DNA of 64,000 nt from Catellatospora citrea (GTDB lineage: Bacteria > Actinomycetota > Actinomycetes > Mycobacteriales > Micromonosporaceae): NCBI RefSeq assembly GCF_003610235.1, contig NZ_RAPR01000001.1, positions 372,001-436,000 on the forward strand. The letters run 5' to 3'. The notes beneath the pieces were generated by a model. It had not been told where the DNA came from. It saw only the letters and a program-made list of their open reading frames with translations, and made no database searches. The translations under genes were made by a program, and so were the position numbers. Position 1 is the stretch's first letter; every line of letters begins with the position of its first letter. This document shows positions 17,781 to 26,148 of the stretch, piece by piece.

Positions 17781-18815
17781 TCAGGATGATCGCCGAGCGT
17801 GCCGCCGAGGTAGAACGGCAGTTCCGTCAGGGAACGCCCCACGGACCGACGAATCGCGTTCACCAGGGCCAGCTGCGCCACCGGCGGCGCGCAGGAGGGC
17901 GTCGGCGATGAAGAGGTCTTGCAAAGCGATGCCGGAGCTGTCGAACACGGTGATGTCCTGCTCGCTGCGGCGGCCATCGGCTCGCCCCTCCAGAACATCG
18001 CCGATCGCGGTCAGCGTGAGGGTGCTGTCGGCGATCAGGTCGGCGACGTGCTGGGCTTCCCCGATACGCACCGCCTGTTCCGGCAGGTCGCAGAACAGCC
18101 GCGCTGCCTGGAGCAGTTCGCGGGGTAGTTCCTGCTTGCCGTGGGCGTCGGAGCCCATGCTGGCGACGTGGGTGCCGGGGCGCACCCAGGCGGCGTCGAA
18201 CAGGGGCGCGGTGGCGGTGGTGGCCGTGACGATGATGTCGGCGGCACGGCACGCTTGTTCCGGCGCGGTGAGCCGGCCGGTGAGCCCGCGTGCGGCCAGG
18301 CGTTCCAAGAATGTCTCGCCGTGCTCCGGGGTGCGGGCGACGACGTGGATGGTGTCGATCGGTCGTACGCGGGTGACCGCGGCGCATTCGTGGAGGGCCT
18401 GATGGCCGGTACCGAAGACGGTCAGGGTCGAGGCGTCCTCGCGGGCCAGCACGCTGGCGGCGACCGCGTCGGCGGCCGCGGTGCGGTAGGCGTTGACGAC
18501 GCCGGCCTCGACCACCGCATCGATGCGGCCGAGGTCCTGGTCGAGGAGCAGGATCACCGAATTGTGCCGGGGCACACCGAGGTCGGCGTTGCCGGGCCAG
18601 TAGCTGCCGATCTTGACACCCGCGAGCTGCCGGGAGGCGCCGGACTTGACGGTGAACCGGTTGCGGGGGTCGGACCCGTGGCCCAAGACCGCGGGGAAGA
18701 CCTCGGACTGAGGACGGGTGGCGGCGATGAGCGCGTCGCGGGCGGCGGTGTAGGCGAGGTCCTCGGTGATGAGGGCGGCGGAGTCCGCCTCGGCCAGGTA
18801 GCGCATGTCGTTCAC
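17781..18815 (-). CDS. Ornithine cyclodeaminase / mu-crystallin family enzyme
   Basis: 344 residues from GTG 18815, which overlaps the stop of the upstream gene by four bases; ATG 18806 is an alternative. The family pattern is clear: KSGASRQLAGVKIGSYWPGN near residue 65, NAYRTAAADAVAASVLAR near 135, the Rossmann loop VFGTGHQA, ADIIVTATTATAPLFDAAWV, and a closing DSSGIALQDLFIADALL. Members are NAD-dependent and catalyse cyclisation, reduction or deamination of amino and imino acids; the exact reaction is not predictable here. The last ~33 codons have low third-position GC, whereas the shifted frame running to 17696 has high GC3, so the true C-terminus may be reached through a frameshift near 17880. 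Confidence 0.85.
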   Translation of the reverse strand: MNDMRYLAEADSAALITEDLAYTAARDALIAATRPQSEVFPAVLGHGSDPRNRFTVKSGASRQLAGVKIGSYWPGNADLGVPRHNSVILLLDQDLGRIDAVVEAGVVNAYRTAAADAVAASVLAREDASTLTVFGTGHQALHECAAVTRVRPIDTIHVVARTPEHGETFLERLAARGLTGRLTAPEQACRAADIIVTATTATAPLFDAAWVRPGTHVASMGSDAHGKQELPRELLQAARLFCDLPEQAVRIGEAQHVADLIADSTLTLTAIGDVLEGRADGRRSEQDITVFDSSGIALQDLFIADALLRAAGGAAGPGERDSSVRGAFPDGTAVLPRRHARRSS

Positions 18816-19945
18816 CAGCCCGTGATCCGGGTCCAGATGTCCTGCACGGTCCGGGATCCGGGTTCGATCACGTGGTAGCGGTCGTGCTGGGCGGCGGTGG
18901 CGCAGGCGTGGTTGGGCAGGATCCGTACCCGAGCGCCGATCGGGATGTCGGGCACCGGTGCGGTGCTGCCGGGCCGGATCGACAGGATGCCGTGTTCCTG
19001 GCTCGCGTCGCTCATCAGCAGGTCGTTGTAGAGGGCGCCGTCGAGGTCGGCGACCAGCCCGTACGCCTGGTCGACCCGCTGCCGGGCGGTGCCGCGGTCG
19101 CGGGAGGTCGCCATCCATCCGCCGTCGGTGAGGATCCAGCCCTTGTCCGGCCGTCGCCCGATCACCGTGGTCACCACACTCATCGCGAGATCATCGACGG
19201 TGCACACGCCGATGCCTGCCATCACCAGGTCAAAGAAGACGAAGTTGCCGGCTCGGACCTCGCTCACCCCGGTCAGGTCGGTAGCGAAGTGCGCCGTCGG
19301 CGTCGATCCGACACTCACCACCGGCACCTCGTGTCCGGCCGCCCGCAGGGTCTCGGCCGCCAGCACGGCGCAGCGGCGTTCATTTTCCGCGGCCGCGCGC
19401 AGTGCGTCGTCGCCGTCGGCGAAGTACGACTCTCCGGCATGTGTCAGTACCCCGCGCAGGTCCGCGCCGCCGTCGCGCAGCGTCTGACCGATCGTGAGCA
19501 GGATCGGGTCGTTCGGCGCAACGCCGCCGCGGTGGCCGTCGCAGTCGACCTCGATCAGCGCGGGAATCCCCGCCATACCGGTTCGGTCCACGGCGAGCGC
19601 CGCCGCCTGCTCGACGCTGTCCAACAGGACGATCAGGTCCACGCCCCGCTGCCGCAGAGCCACCACCCGAGCCAGCTTGTGCGGTGCGATCCCGACCGCG
19701 TACAGGATGTCCCGGTAGCCGGCGTCGGCGAACGCCTCCGCCTCGGCCAGCGTGGACACCGTGATCGGCCCCGGCGTCCCGTTGTGGAGCAGCCTCGCCA
19801 CCTCGACGGACTTAGCGGTCTTGACGTGCGGCCGCAGGCCGACACCGAGGCCGTCCAGACGGGCGCGCAGCCGGCCTATGTTCGCCTGCACGACGCTGCG
19901 ATCGACGGTGAGGAACGGTGTCTCCACGTCTTTGAGATTCGTCAC
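18812..19945 (-). CDS. DSD1-family PLP enzyme (D-serine dehydratase / D-threonine aldolase-like)
   Basis: 377 residues of fold-type III PLP enzyme. The N-terminal alanine-racemase-like barrel has the cofactor lysine in RPHVKTAKS near residue 42. The C-terminal domain carries LPNHACATAAQHDRY, where His and Cys two residues apart form the zinc site of the DSD1 family. Known members dehydrate D-serine or cleave D-threonine and 3-hydroxy-D-aspartate. It follows a DauR-like regulator by eight bases and overlaps the cyclodeaminase gene, which points to a D-amino-acid catabolic operon. The exact substrate is open. Confidence 0.87.
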   Translation of the reverse strand: MTNLKDVETPFLTVDRSVVQANIGRLRARLDGLGVGLRPHVKTAKSVEVARLLHNGTPGPITVSTLAEAEAFADAGYRDILYAVGIAPHKLARVVALRQRGVDLIVLLDSVEQAAALAVDRTGMAGIPALIEVDCDGHRGGVAPNDPILLTIGQTLRDGGADLRGVLTHAGESYFADGDDALRAAAENERRCAVLAAETLRAAGHEVPVVSVGSTPTAHFATDLTGVSEVRAGNFVFFDLVMAGIGVCTVDDLAMSVVTTVIGRRPDKGWILTDGGWMATSRDRGTARQRVDQAYGLVADLDGALYNDLLMSDASQEHGILSIRPGSTAPVPDIPIGARVRILPNHACATAAQHDRYHVIEPGSRTVQDIWTRITGW

Positions 19946-19953
19946 GATTTCTC

Positions 19954-20622
19954 CTAGATGCCCGCCGGATCATGCTCGGCGGATGTGCCTTTGCGGCTGT
20001 CGGCGAGATCGGCGTAGATGGCGGAACGGGACACGCCCAGCCGTTCGGCGATGCGCGGCACCGCGTTGCGGACGGTGAAGACCCCGCGCTGGTCCAGGAC
20101 GCGCAGCAGGGCCAGCCGCTCCGGCCGGGTCAACGTGCCGACCGGTTGACCGCGGGCCATCTCCTCAGTGCGGATCAGCGAGTCGACCACATCGAGGAAG
20201 TCATCGCTGAACGTGGTCACCGGCACCTGCGCGGCCGGCGCCCCGGCCAGCGCGGTCAACAGGTCGCCGGCCTGGCGCAGAGCGGTGACGTCGATGTTGA
20301 CGCACAGGGCGCCGAACACGTGGCCCACGCTGTCCCGCAGCGGCAAGGTCGACGACTTGACGATCCGTCCATCCGGTGTCCGGGTCACGTAGTTGATGTC
20401 GTTCGCCGCCGTGTCACCCTGCGCCAGCACCGCCAAGCCGATCTCACTCAGGGCACCGCCCACCTTGCGCCCGGTCACCTCGCCTGACACAGCCACGACA
20501 GACTGCTCACCGCGTCGATAGTCGTGCAGCACGACCTCACACGTCGGCCCGAACGTCGCCGCCAGCCCGTTGATCACAGGCAGCAGCGCAGACAGGATCG
20601 CGTCCGCACCCGTGTCAGTCAC
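19954..20622 (-). CDS. YheO/DauR-type PAS-HTH transcriptional regulator
   Basis: 222 residues. The N-terminal YheO-like PAS domain spans residues ~10-120 (GPTCEVVLHDY, then NYVTRTPDGRIVKSSTLPLR and FGALCVNIDVT). The C-terminal HTH (residues ~165-215) contains RLALLRVLDQRGVFTVRNAV and AERLGVSRSAIYADL. The best-known relative, DauR of Pseudomonas, controls D-arginine catabolism, so control of the two downstream D-amino-acid-type genes fits well. It is first in the operon; the promoter upstream contains paired direct repeats that may be its binding sites. Confidence 0.87.
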   Translation of the reverse strand: MTDTGADAILSALLPVINGLAATFGPTCEVVLHDYRRGEQSVVAVSGEVTGRKVGGALSEIGLAVLAQGDTAANDINYVTRTPDGRIVKSSTLPLRDSVGHVFGALCVNIDVTALRQAGDLLTALAGAPAAQVPVTTFSDDFLDVVDSLIRTEEMARGQPVGTLTRPERLALLRVLDQRGVFTVRNAVPRIAERLGVSRSAIYADLADSRKGTSAEHDPAGI

Positions 20623-20661
20623 CCTGGTTCGCCTCTCCGTTCGCCTCCCCCAACAGGACCT

Positions 20662-20699
20662 ATAGTAAACGTCCAGCAGCTAGATGAAAAGTCCAGCAG
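20662..20699 (-). promoter_or_regulatory. Promoter with paired GTCCAGCAG direct repeats upstream of the DauR-like operon
   Basis: On the minus strand TTTTCA (20690-20685) and TACTAT (20667-20662) are 17 bases apart, a plausible -35/-10 pair, with the start codon about 40 bases downstream. Two exact copies of the plus-strand sequence GTCCAGCAG lie at 20671-20679 and 20691-20699, 20 bases centre to centre, which places them on the same helical face. They overlap the spacer and flank the -35 box, as a repressor or autoregulator site would. Confidence 0.6.
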
Positions 20700-20919
20700 T
20701 GTTTCGAGGATGTCGTCCGGGATCACCAGCCGGTAGCCGAGGGGGTGAACCCGGCAGCGACGGACCACCCGATGGCCGGACCCGGGCCTGCGCGGATCTG
20801 GCGCCCACCTCCACGCCGCACTGGCACGACGCAAGGTCTGCCAACGCTCATACCGTGGGAGCCATGAGCACCCCGGAGCGGGGTAGCGGCGTCACAGCGC
20901 GTCGTGTCATCCTGACCGG

Positions 20920-21765
20920 ATGCGAGTGGCATCGATATATACCTATCCCGTGAAGGGATGCCGCCGGATGGACCGGGACACGGCCGTGGTTGAGCCCTGG
21001 GGCCTGGACGGCGACCGGCGCTGGCTGATCGTCGACGAAGACGGACTCGGGCTGTCCCAACACCAGCACCGGGAACTGGTCACGATGCGGGCAGTGTCCC
21101 GGTCGGGCAGGCTGACCCTGGACGCACCGGGACTGGCCACGCTCGATCTGGCCGAACCGACCGACGGCGAGGCCACCGAGGTCCAGGTGTACCGACAGCG
21201 CCCGCCCGCACCGGTACGCGCCGCCGGCCCCGAGGCGGACGCCTGGCTCAAACAACTGCTGGGCCGCACCGCCCGGCTGGTCTGGCTCCACGACCCCGCC
21301 GCCAGCCTCGTTCCCTGGCCAGTTCCGGCCGGCTCCGGTGCCGCGGTGAGCTTCGCCGACGGCACTCCGCTGCTGTTGGCCAACACCGCGTCGCTGGACG
21401 CGTTCAACGACTGGCTGGCGGAGTCGGGCGGCCCTGAGCGGTCGCTGCCGATGATCCAGTTCCGCCCCAACGTAGTGGTCAGCGAAGCCACGCCATGGGC
21501 CGAAGCCGACTGGGTCGGCCGGCGGATCCGGATCGGCGGAGCCGTGTTCCACGGCGTCGGAGAGTGCGCTCGCTGTGCGGTCGCGACGATCGACCAGGAC
21601 ACCGGGCAACAGGGGCGGGAGCCACTACGCACTCTCGCCCTACGACGCAACGTCGACCAGAAGCTCCTTTTCGGTCTCCAGCTGACCGTGCGGCCCGAAC
21701 CCGGCGGGCATTCCCCCGAAGATCGCACGATCAGCGTCGGTGACATCGTGAAGGTGCTGGATTGA
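20920..21765 (+). CDS. MOSC domain-containing protein (mARC-like)
   Basis: 281 residues. The N-terminal MOSC_N beta-barrel begins IYTYPVKGCRRM, and residues GDRRWLIVDEDG and FRPNVVV are family landmarks. The MOSC domain has the conserved cysteine region GECARCAVATIDQDTG near residue 215, which in mARC and YcbX proteins coordinates the molybdenum cofactor. Related proteins reduce N-hydroxylated bases such as 6-hydroxylaminopurine. No ferredoxin domain is fused, so an external electron donor is needed; the 7Fe ferredoxin 0.6 kb downstream is a possible partner, but this is inference. A hairpin overlaps its stop codon. Confidence 0.9.
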   Translation: MRVASIYTYPVKGCRRMDRDTAVVEPWGLDGDRRWLIVDEDGLGLSQHQHRELVTMRAVSRSGRLTLDAPGLATLDLAEPTDGEATEVQVYRQRPPAPVRAAGPEADAWLKQLLGRTARLVWLHDPAASLVPWPVPAGSGAAVSFADGTPLLLANTASLDAFNDWLAESGGPERSLPMIQFRPNVVVSEATPWAEADWVGRRIRIGGAVFHGVGECARCAVATIDQDTGQQGREPLRTLALRRNVDQKLLFGLQLTVRPEPGGHSPEDRTISVGDIVKVLD

Positions 21766-21787
21766 CCCTCTCGGTCAGTCCAGCACC
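21753..21787 (+). terminator. Terminator hairpin overlapping the MOSC stop codon
   Basis: GGTGCTGGATTGACC at 21753-21767 pairs with GGTCAGTCCAGCACC at 21773-21787 with a single mismatch and a five-base loop CTCTC. The stem includes the TGA stop at 21763-21765. Confidence 0.7.
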
Positions 21788-21950
21788 ACCTCGTCACTTT
21801 CCCGACCCGGCCCCCACGCCCACCCGATCACGCCAACGCGCGACGGCATGGCCCATGCGTCTACCGCCTGGACACTGCAGGACGCATCACCCGGCTATGC
21901 CCCGGCGCACCCCCTCGACGCCGACACCGACCGTCGCGGCTACGCCGGCG

Positions 21951-22112
21951 CTGAGGTACAGAGTCGTGATCCGTGCCGGCGCGGTCCAGCTGCGTACGCA
22001 ACCTGCCGGCAAGCCGGTCGACCAGCTCGCGCACGACCGCGGCCAGGCCGAAGTGGTCAAGGACGGACGGGCGCAGCCCGTCGACGCGCTGGCGGATGTC
22101 GCCGTCGACCCC
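21951..22112 (-). pseudogene. Sensor histidine kinase fragment
   Basis: The minus strand from 22112 reads GVDGDIRQRVDGLRPSVLDH followed by FGLAAVVRELVDRLAGR. LRPxVLDxxGLAAAlReLv is the linker after the phosphoacceptor helix of NarL-type sensor kinases. No start codon, phosphoacceptor His or ATPase domain is present, and the frame closes soon after. It is a roughly 50-codon relic. The remaining DNA between 21788 and 22300 has no supported gene. Confidence 0.55.
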
Positions 22113-22301
22113 GGATCAGCATGGGTCACGTGTCCCAGATGGCGTCCCGACTTTCCCGGCCTGACCCGGGACGCACGGCTGGCATGGACGGGATGACCGT
22201 CAGCTGCCGTTCGGCCGCAGATCCGGAGGCATCGCGGTGCGGCCGTCATGGTGCGCATGCGCGCCGTCCGGCGGCGCATTGCCGCGCGCGTTGCGCCGGA
22301 C

Positions 22302-22324
22302 TTGCGCTCAAGTGCGGTTGAACT
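22302..22324 (+). promoter_or_regulatory. SoxR-type promoter/operator of the ferredoxin gene
   Basis: TTGCGC (22302-22307) is followed by CTCAAGTGCGGTTGAAC and a CTA-containing -10 region, immediately before the ATG at 22341. The core closely matches the element before the adjacent soxR gene (CTCAACTTGGGTTGAAG) and the classical SoxR box. The long spacing between the two promoter hexamers is typical of MerR-family activation. Confidence 0.6.
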
Positions 22325-22340
22325 CCTAGCCTTGCGCAGC

Positions 22341-22679
22341 ATGACCTACGTGATCGCGCTGCCATGCGTGGATGTGATGGACAAGGCATGCGTCGACGAG
22401 TGCCCGATCGACTGCATCTATGAGGGCGACCGGATGTTGTACATCCAGCCCGATGAGTGCATCGACTGCGGTGCCTGCGAGCCCGCCTGCCCCGTCGAAG
22501 CCATCTTCTTCGAAGACGACCTGCCCGCCGAGTTCACCGGGTACATCGCTGTCAACGCCGAGTTCTTCGACTCGATCGGCTCACCTGGAGGGGCCCCGCG
22601 GACGGGAGGACCCGCTGCGGGCGACCACGCGCTCGTGGCGGCCCTGCCGCCGCAGCTCAACGACGGCACCTTCGCTTGA
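22341..22679 (+). CDS. fdxA: 7Fe ferredoxin (FdxA type)
   Basis: 112 residues from ATG 22341. Cysteines are arranged as in actinobacterial FdxA: CVDVMDKACVDECPIDCIYEG for one cluster and CIDCGACEPACPVEAIFFED for the other, giving one [3Fe-4S] and one [4Fe-4S] cluster. These proteins carry electrons to P450s and reductases. The C-terminal ~30 residues are variable. It is convergent with soxR (three bases apart) and shares a SoxR-like box, so oxidative or redox-drug control is likely. The P450 in the NRPS cluster is a possible, unproven electron acceptor. Confidence 0.93.
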   Translation: MTYVIALPCVDVMDKACVDECPIDCIYEGDRMLYIQPDECIDCGACEPACPVEAIFFEDDLPAEFTGYIAVNAEFFDSIGSPGGAPRTGGPAAGDHALVAALPPQLNDGTFA

Positions 22680-22681
22680 AG

Positions 22682-23164
22682 TCACGCCGGATCGTCGCGC
22701 TCGCTCGCGTCGTGCAGACGGACCGGACCTTGGCCGCGCGCCCGAAGCCGGTCATCCGGGTTGAGCAGATCGCACAGTTTCATGGACAGGCAGCCGCAGC
22801 CGATGCAGGCGGTGAGCTGGCGCTCAAGATTGACGAGGTAGCGTCGCTGGTCCGCGAGCTGGCGCTTCCATATCCGCGAGACCCGCACCCAGTCCCGGTG
22901 GCTCGGCGGTACGTCCACCGGCAGCGTGGTGAAGATCTCCGCGACGTCGGCGAGCGGGATGCCCAGACGCCGGGCTGCGAGGACGAGCGCGATGCGGCGC
23001 AGCATGTGCCGCCGGTACAGCCGCTGATTGCCGCGGTTGCGCTCGGCCGTGATGAGCCCCCGCGCCTCGTAGAACCGCAGCGCAGACGGCACCACCCCGG
23101 TACGGGCGACGACCTCCCGGACAGTGAGCAGGTCGTTGGGATGCGAGAACGGTTCCGCTGACAC
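22682..23164 (-). CDS. soxR: Redox-sensitive transcriptional activator SoxR
   Basis: 160 residues from GTG 23164. This start is preferred because the TTG at 23185 would overlap the operator. The MerR-type HTH (LTVREVVARTGVVPSALRFY, EARGLI) is followed by a dimerisation helix and the [2Fe-2S] site CIGCGCLSMKLC, which defines SoxR. SoxR in actinomycetes responds to redox-active metabolites. The shared box upstream of fdxA suggests that it controls itself and the ferredoxin. Confidence 0.93.
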   Translation of the reverse strand: MSAEPFSHPNDLLTVREVVARTGVVPSALRFYEARGLITAERNRGNQRLYRRHMLRRIALVLAARRLGIPLADVAEIFTTLPVDVPPSHRDWVRVSRIWKRQLADQRRYLVNLERQLTACIGCGCLSMKLCDLLNPDDRLRARGQGPVRLHDASERDDPA

Positions 23165-23180
23165 TGCCGCAGCGTAGAAC

Positions 23181-23201
23181 TTCAACCCAAGTTGAGATCA
23201 A
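23181..23201 (-). promoter_or_regulatory. SoxR-type promoter/operator upstream of soxR
   Basis: On the minus strand TTGATC is followed by CTCAACTTGGGTTGAAGTT and TCTACG. TTCAAC (23181-23186) and GTTGAG (23191-23196) form the palindrome on the plus strand. Aligned with the fdxA box, TTG..CTCAA.T..GGTTGAA.T.CTA is shared. Confidence 0.6.
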
Positions 23202-23737
23202 ATCAAATCCTCCGCCGTAGCGTCCGCACATCGGCACGACAGTCCTAGCCTGCGTAGCGCACGGCACCGCTCAGCGTCGCGCAACAGCGGGAGCTGGCTG
23301 GCCTGCCTGTTCGACCCCGAGCACCATCTCTGGCCTCAGCCATTGCCAACGACGTGGTGGGAATCTTCAACAGCCCAGAACCACTGCGGTATGTGCGGCT
23401 CGTCCCAGACCTCGGTACTGAAGTCCAAGCGGACTCTGCACGAGAGCGTGGCCGGTACCGCCACCTGACGCGCTTCGTACGAATCCGGCTGGACCTGCTG
23501 CCCACGGACATCGCGCCTCACGACGAATTGAACAGCTAGAAGGCGAGGACATCATCGACGGCGTCCGGTCGTGTTGAATGCGGGCCATACCGCTGAAGAT
23601 CGGACCAGCATTCACCATCCCCGGTTACGCCACCACGACCCCACCCTCGTCCGTGCCTTTACTGGTGCCCTGAGGTACGCGAAAGGCGGCCCCTAGATCG
23701 CTCCAGGAACCGCCATTGAGCCGCTACTCAATACCGT
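23202..23737. other. Gap between soxR and tRNA-Pro
   Basis: 536 bases. A plus-strand open frame ending at 23539 (containing NSPEPLRYVRLVPDLGTEVQ) is weakly protein-like but has no recognisable family, start or ribosome site. Nothing else is supported. Confidence 0.4.
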
Positions 23738-23810
23738 CGGGCTGGCCGGATTCGAACCGACGACCCCCTGACCCCCAGTCAGGTGCGCTACCAAGCTGCG
23801 CTACAGCCCG
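23738..23810 (-). tRNA. tRNA-Pro (anticodon GGG)
   Basis: 73 bases fold into a full cloverleaf on the minus strand. The acceptor arms are CGGGCTG and CAGCCCG, the D arm is GCGC..GCGC, the anticodon stem is CCTGA/TCAGG around the loop CTGGGGG, and the T arm is CCGGTT-like with TTCGAAT. The loop places GGG at positions 34-36, which reads proline codons CCC/CCT. No CCA is encoded. tRNA 3' ends are common integration sites, but no matching repeat was found in this window. Confidence 0.95.
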
Positions 23811-24378
23811 TTGCCGTGTTGATCTCTCACCGCGGCAGCCCGTACAGCGTAGCGCACTCGTCGCAGAGGTGCGCGCAGGGCCCCCATGTCCGATTTCAGC
23901 CGCTTCCGAGAGGTGATTTAGGGTGATCTGTCTAGTCCATCCTAGGAACCTGGCTCACCGACCGTTGGTCCTGGGCCGACCGCGCACGCGATCGGATCGG
24001 AGCGCACTGTCGCGGAGTACAACGCTCGGATTGCTTCAAGTTTCGTGATCTGCGCTCTTCGACGCGTTCGGCGTCTGTTCGGGGAGCGGCCGTGCTCCCA
24101 TTTCTGCTCCCCGCACCCCCGCGGGCCCCAGCGTCGGCCGGACGCGGCCACTCGGATGGGTAACAACGAAGTGTGGCCGGAACCCGCGGACCACCGGTTG
24201 AAGACGCTCCTCGTCGGGGTCGCTGCTCCGGTGCTCGTGTCGGCGGCGTTCATCCACGCGACGGTGATCGTCAGGTGCGCCGACTGGCGGGTGCCACGCG
24301 GTGGACCAGGCGACATGAAGGCGCAGGATTGCCCTAAGCTGCGCTCAGCACAGCCCAGCAGAGGGAGACGCGACGACT
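23811..24378. other. Gap between tRNA-Pro and the NRPS cluster
   Basis: 568 bases with no convincing gene. The last ~80 bases should contain the promoter of the NRPS gene starting at 24379; a GAGGGAG ribosome-site-like sequence is at about 24361. Confidence 0.45.
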
Positions 24379-26136
24379 GTGTCCACAAAGATGCCTTCCG
24401 TCGACACGCCGTTCCGAAGCCATGCGACGGACCGCTGGGCCGGCCGGCACGCGGTCGTGGCAGGTGACGTCGCGCTGAGCTACGCGGAGCTCCAGGATCG
24501 GGTCGGCGCGCTGGCCGCGGTGCTGCGCCGGCACGGGGTCGGCCCCGAGGTGCCGGTCGCCTGCGCGCTGGGCCGCACGGCATCGGTACCGGTCGCGATG
24601 CTTGCCGTCTGGCAGGCCGGCGGCTGCTACGTGCCGTTGGACCCGCACGCCCCGGCCGCGCGGACGCGACACATCCTGACCGACTGCCGACCCGCGGTGC
24701 TGGTGACCGATACCGAGGCGCAGGTCGACCCGGACGGCAGCGTGGCGGTGGTCGTCATGCTCGACCGCACCGGCAGGGTGGCCGGCCAGTCGGCGCCGGC
24801 GCCGGCCGACGTCGCACCGCCTCGTGCGCTCGACCTCGCCTACATGATCTACACGTCGGGCTCGACGGGTGTTCCCAAGGGAGTTCTCGTCGAGCACGCC
24901 AGCCTGGCCGCGCTTGCCGAACAGCATGAACGGGTTCTGTACCGGGAGCTGGAGCCACCGGTGCGCAGGGTGGCGGTGAACAACCCGTTCGCGACCGACT
25001 CGTCCATGTCGGAGCTCGTGCACCTGGCCTTCGGCCGCACCCTGTACGTCGTGGACACCCCGACGCGGCAGAACCCCGATCTGCTGGCGGGCTTCATCAC
25101 CCGGCACGGCATCGAGGTGCTGGACGCGACACCGACACAGGTCCGGATGCTGATCATGGCGGGTCATGTCGACGTGCTCCGGACGCTGCGGGTCCTCATC
25201 GTCGGCGGCGAGGCCGTCGACCAGGGTCTGTGGACCACGTTGCGCGGACTGCACGGGGTGAGGGTCCACAACCTCTACGGCCCGACGGAGTGCACCGTGG
25301 ACGTGACGCACGCCGACGTGCACGCCCGGCAGGCGCCCACCATCGGGCGACCGCTGCCCGGCTGCGGCATACACCTGCTCGATGAAGCCATGGAGCAGGT
25401 GCCCGAGGGCGCGGTCGGCGAGATCTGTGTGTCCGGACCGCAGGTCGCCCGTGGATACCTGAACGTGCCCGACAGCGTCGCCGCGAGGTTCACCACCTTC
25501 ACGCCGCCGGGCCGGGGCGAGCCGGTGCGGATCTACCGCACCGGCGACCGGGCCCGCTGGGCTGCCGACGGCAACCTCGAGTATCTGGGCCGGGTCGACG
25601 ACCAGGTCAAGGTCAGCGGTTTCCGGGTCGAGCTCGGCGAGGTGGAGGCCGCGCTCCGGCGCTGCCCCGGTGTGCGCGATGCGACCGTGGCCCTGGACCA
25701 CACCGACCTCGGCGGCGTACTGCGTGCGTTCGTGGTCCTGTCGTCGGGCAGCACACCAGCCGATGTGGAGAACGCCCTCGGTGAGCACCTGCCGGCTGCC
25801 CTGGTGCCGGTCGTGACCGCCGTGCCGCGGATACCCCTTGGCCCGAGTGGAAAGGCCGACCGTCAGGCGCTGCTCGCGGGGGAGCTGGAGGTCCCGGCGA
25901 CGGACCTGCCGGACCTGCCCGATCCTGAGCTGGTCCGGGCGGTGTGGTGCGAGCTGCTGCAGGTGGCGCAGGTGGCCGACGGGGACGACTTCTTCGCGCT
26001 CGGTGGCGACTCGATCAGGGCGACGCTGATGACGTTGCGGGTCCGGCAACGACTGGCTCGTGACGTCCCGGCCGCGACGGTGTTCAAGCACCCGACGTTC
26101 GGCGGCTATTGCGCCCAGGTGTTGGCCGCCCGGTGA
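24379..26136 (+). CDS. NRPS, adenylation-carrier protein (A-PCP)
   Basis: 585 residues from GTG 24379; ATG 24391 is an alternative. Adenylation motifs in order are A3 YTSGSTGVPKG near residue 155, A4/A5 with NLYGPTE near 300, A7 YRTGDRARW, A8 GRVDDQVKVSGFRVELGE and A10 PSGKADR. A carrier domain with DDFFALGGDSIRA holds the phosphopantetheine serine. There is no condensation domain, so it supplies one aminoacyl-carrier to the line. Aligned by eye to GrsA, the pocket reads D-S-S-D-I-G-L-V-D-K; the acidic residue at the 278 position hints at a basic or polar amino acid, but the substrate is not assigned. It runs toward the minus-strand NRPS operon. Confidence 0.9.
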   Translation: MSTKMPSVDTPFRSHATDRWAGRHAVVAGDVALSYAELQDRVGALAAVLRRHGVGPEVPVACALGRTASVPVAMLAVWQAGGCYVPLDPHAPAARTRHILTDCRPAVLVTDTEAQVDPDGSVAVVVMLDRTGRVAGQSAPAPADVAPPRALDLAYMIYTSGSTGVPKGVLVEHASLAALAEQHERVLYRELEPPVRRVAVNNPFATDSSMSELVHLAFGRTLYVVDTPTRQNPDLLAGFITRHGIEVLDATPTQVRMLIMAGHVDVLRTLRVLIVGGEAVDQGLWTTLRGLHGVRVHNLYGPTECTVDVTHADVHARQAPTIGRPLPGCGIHLLDEAMEQVPEGAVGEICVSGPQVARGYLNVPDSVAARFTTFTPPGRGEPVRIYRTGDRARWAADGNLEYLGRVDDQVKVSGFRVELGEVEAALRRCPGVRDATVALDHTDLGGVLRAFVVLSSGSTPADVENALGEHLPAALVPVVTAVPRIPLGPSGKADRQALLAGELEVPATDLPDLPDPELVRAVWCELLQVAQVADGDDFFALGGDSIRATLMTLRVRQRLARDVPAATVFKHPTFGGYCAQVLAAR

Positions 26137-26148
26137 GCCCGGGTGCGC

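Noticed and set aside
21762..22196. Plus-strand 144-codon frame after the MOSC gene
   Set aside because: No start site or domain; the minus strand carries a kinase remnant there.
23716..23916. 66-codon frame reading SGWPDSNRRPPDPQSG
   Set aside because: It is translation across tRNA-Pro, a well-known spurious call.
24334..26091. Minus-strand 585-codon frame opposite the A-PCP gene
   Set aside because: The plus frame has all adenylation motifs; the minus one is His/Arg-rich with no motif.
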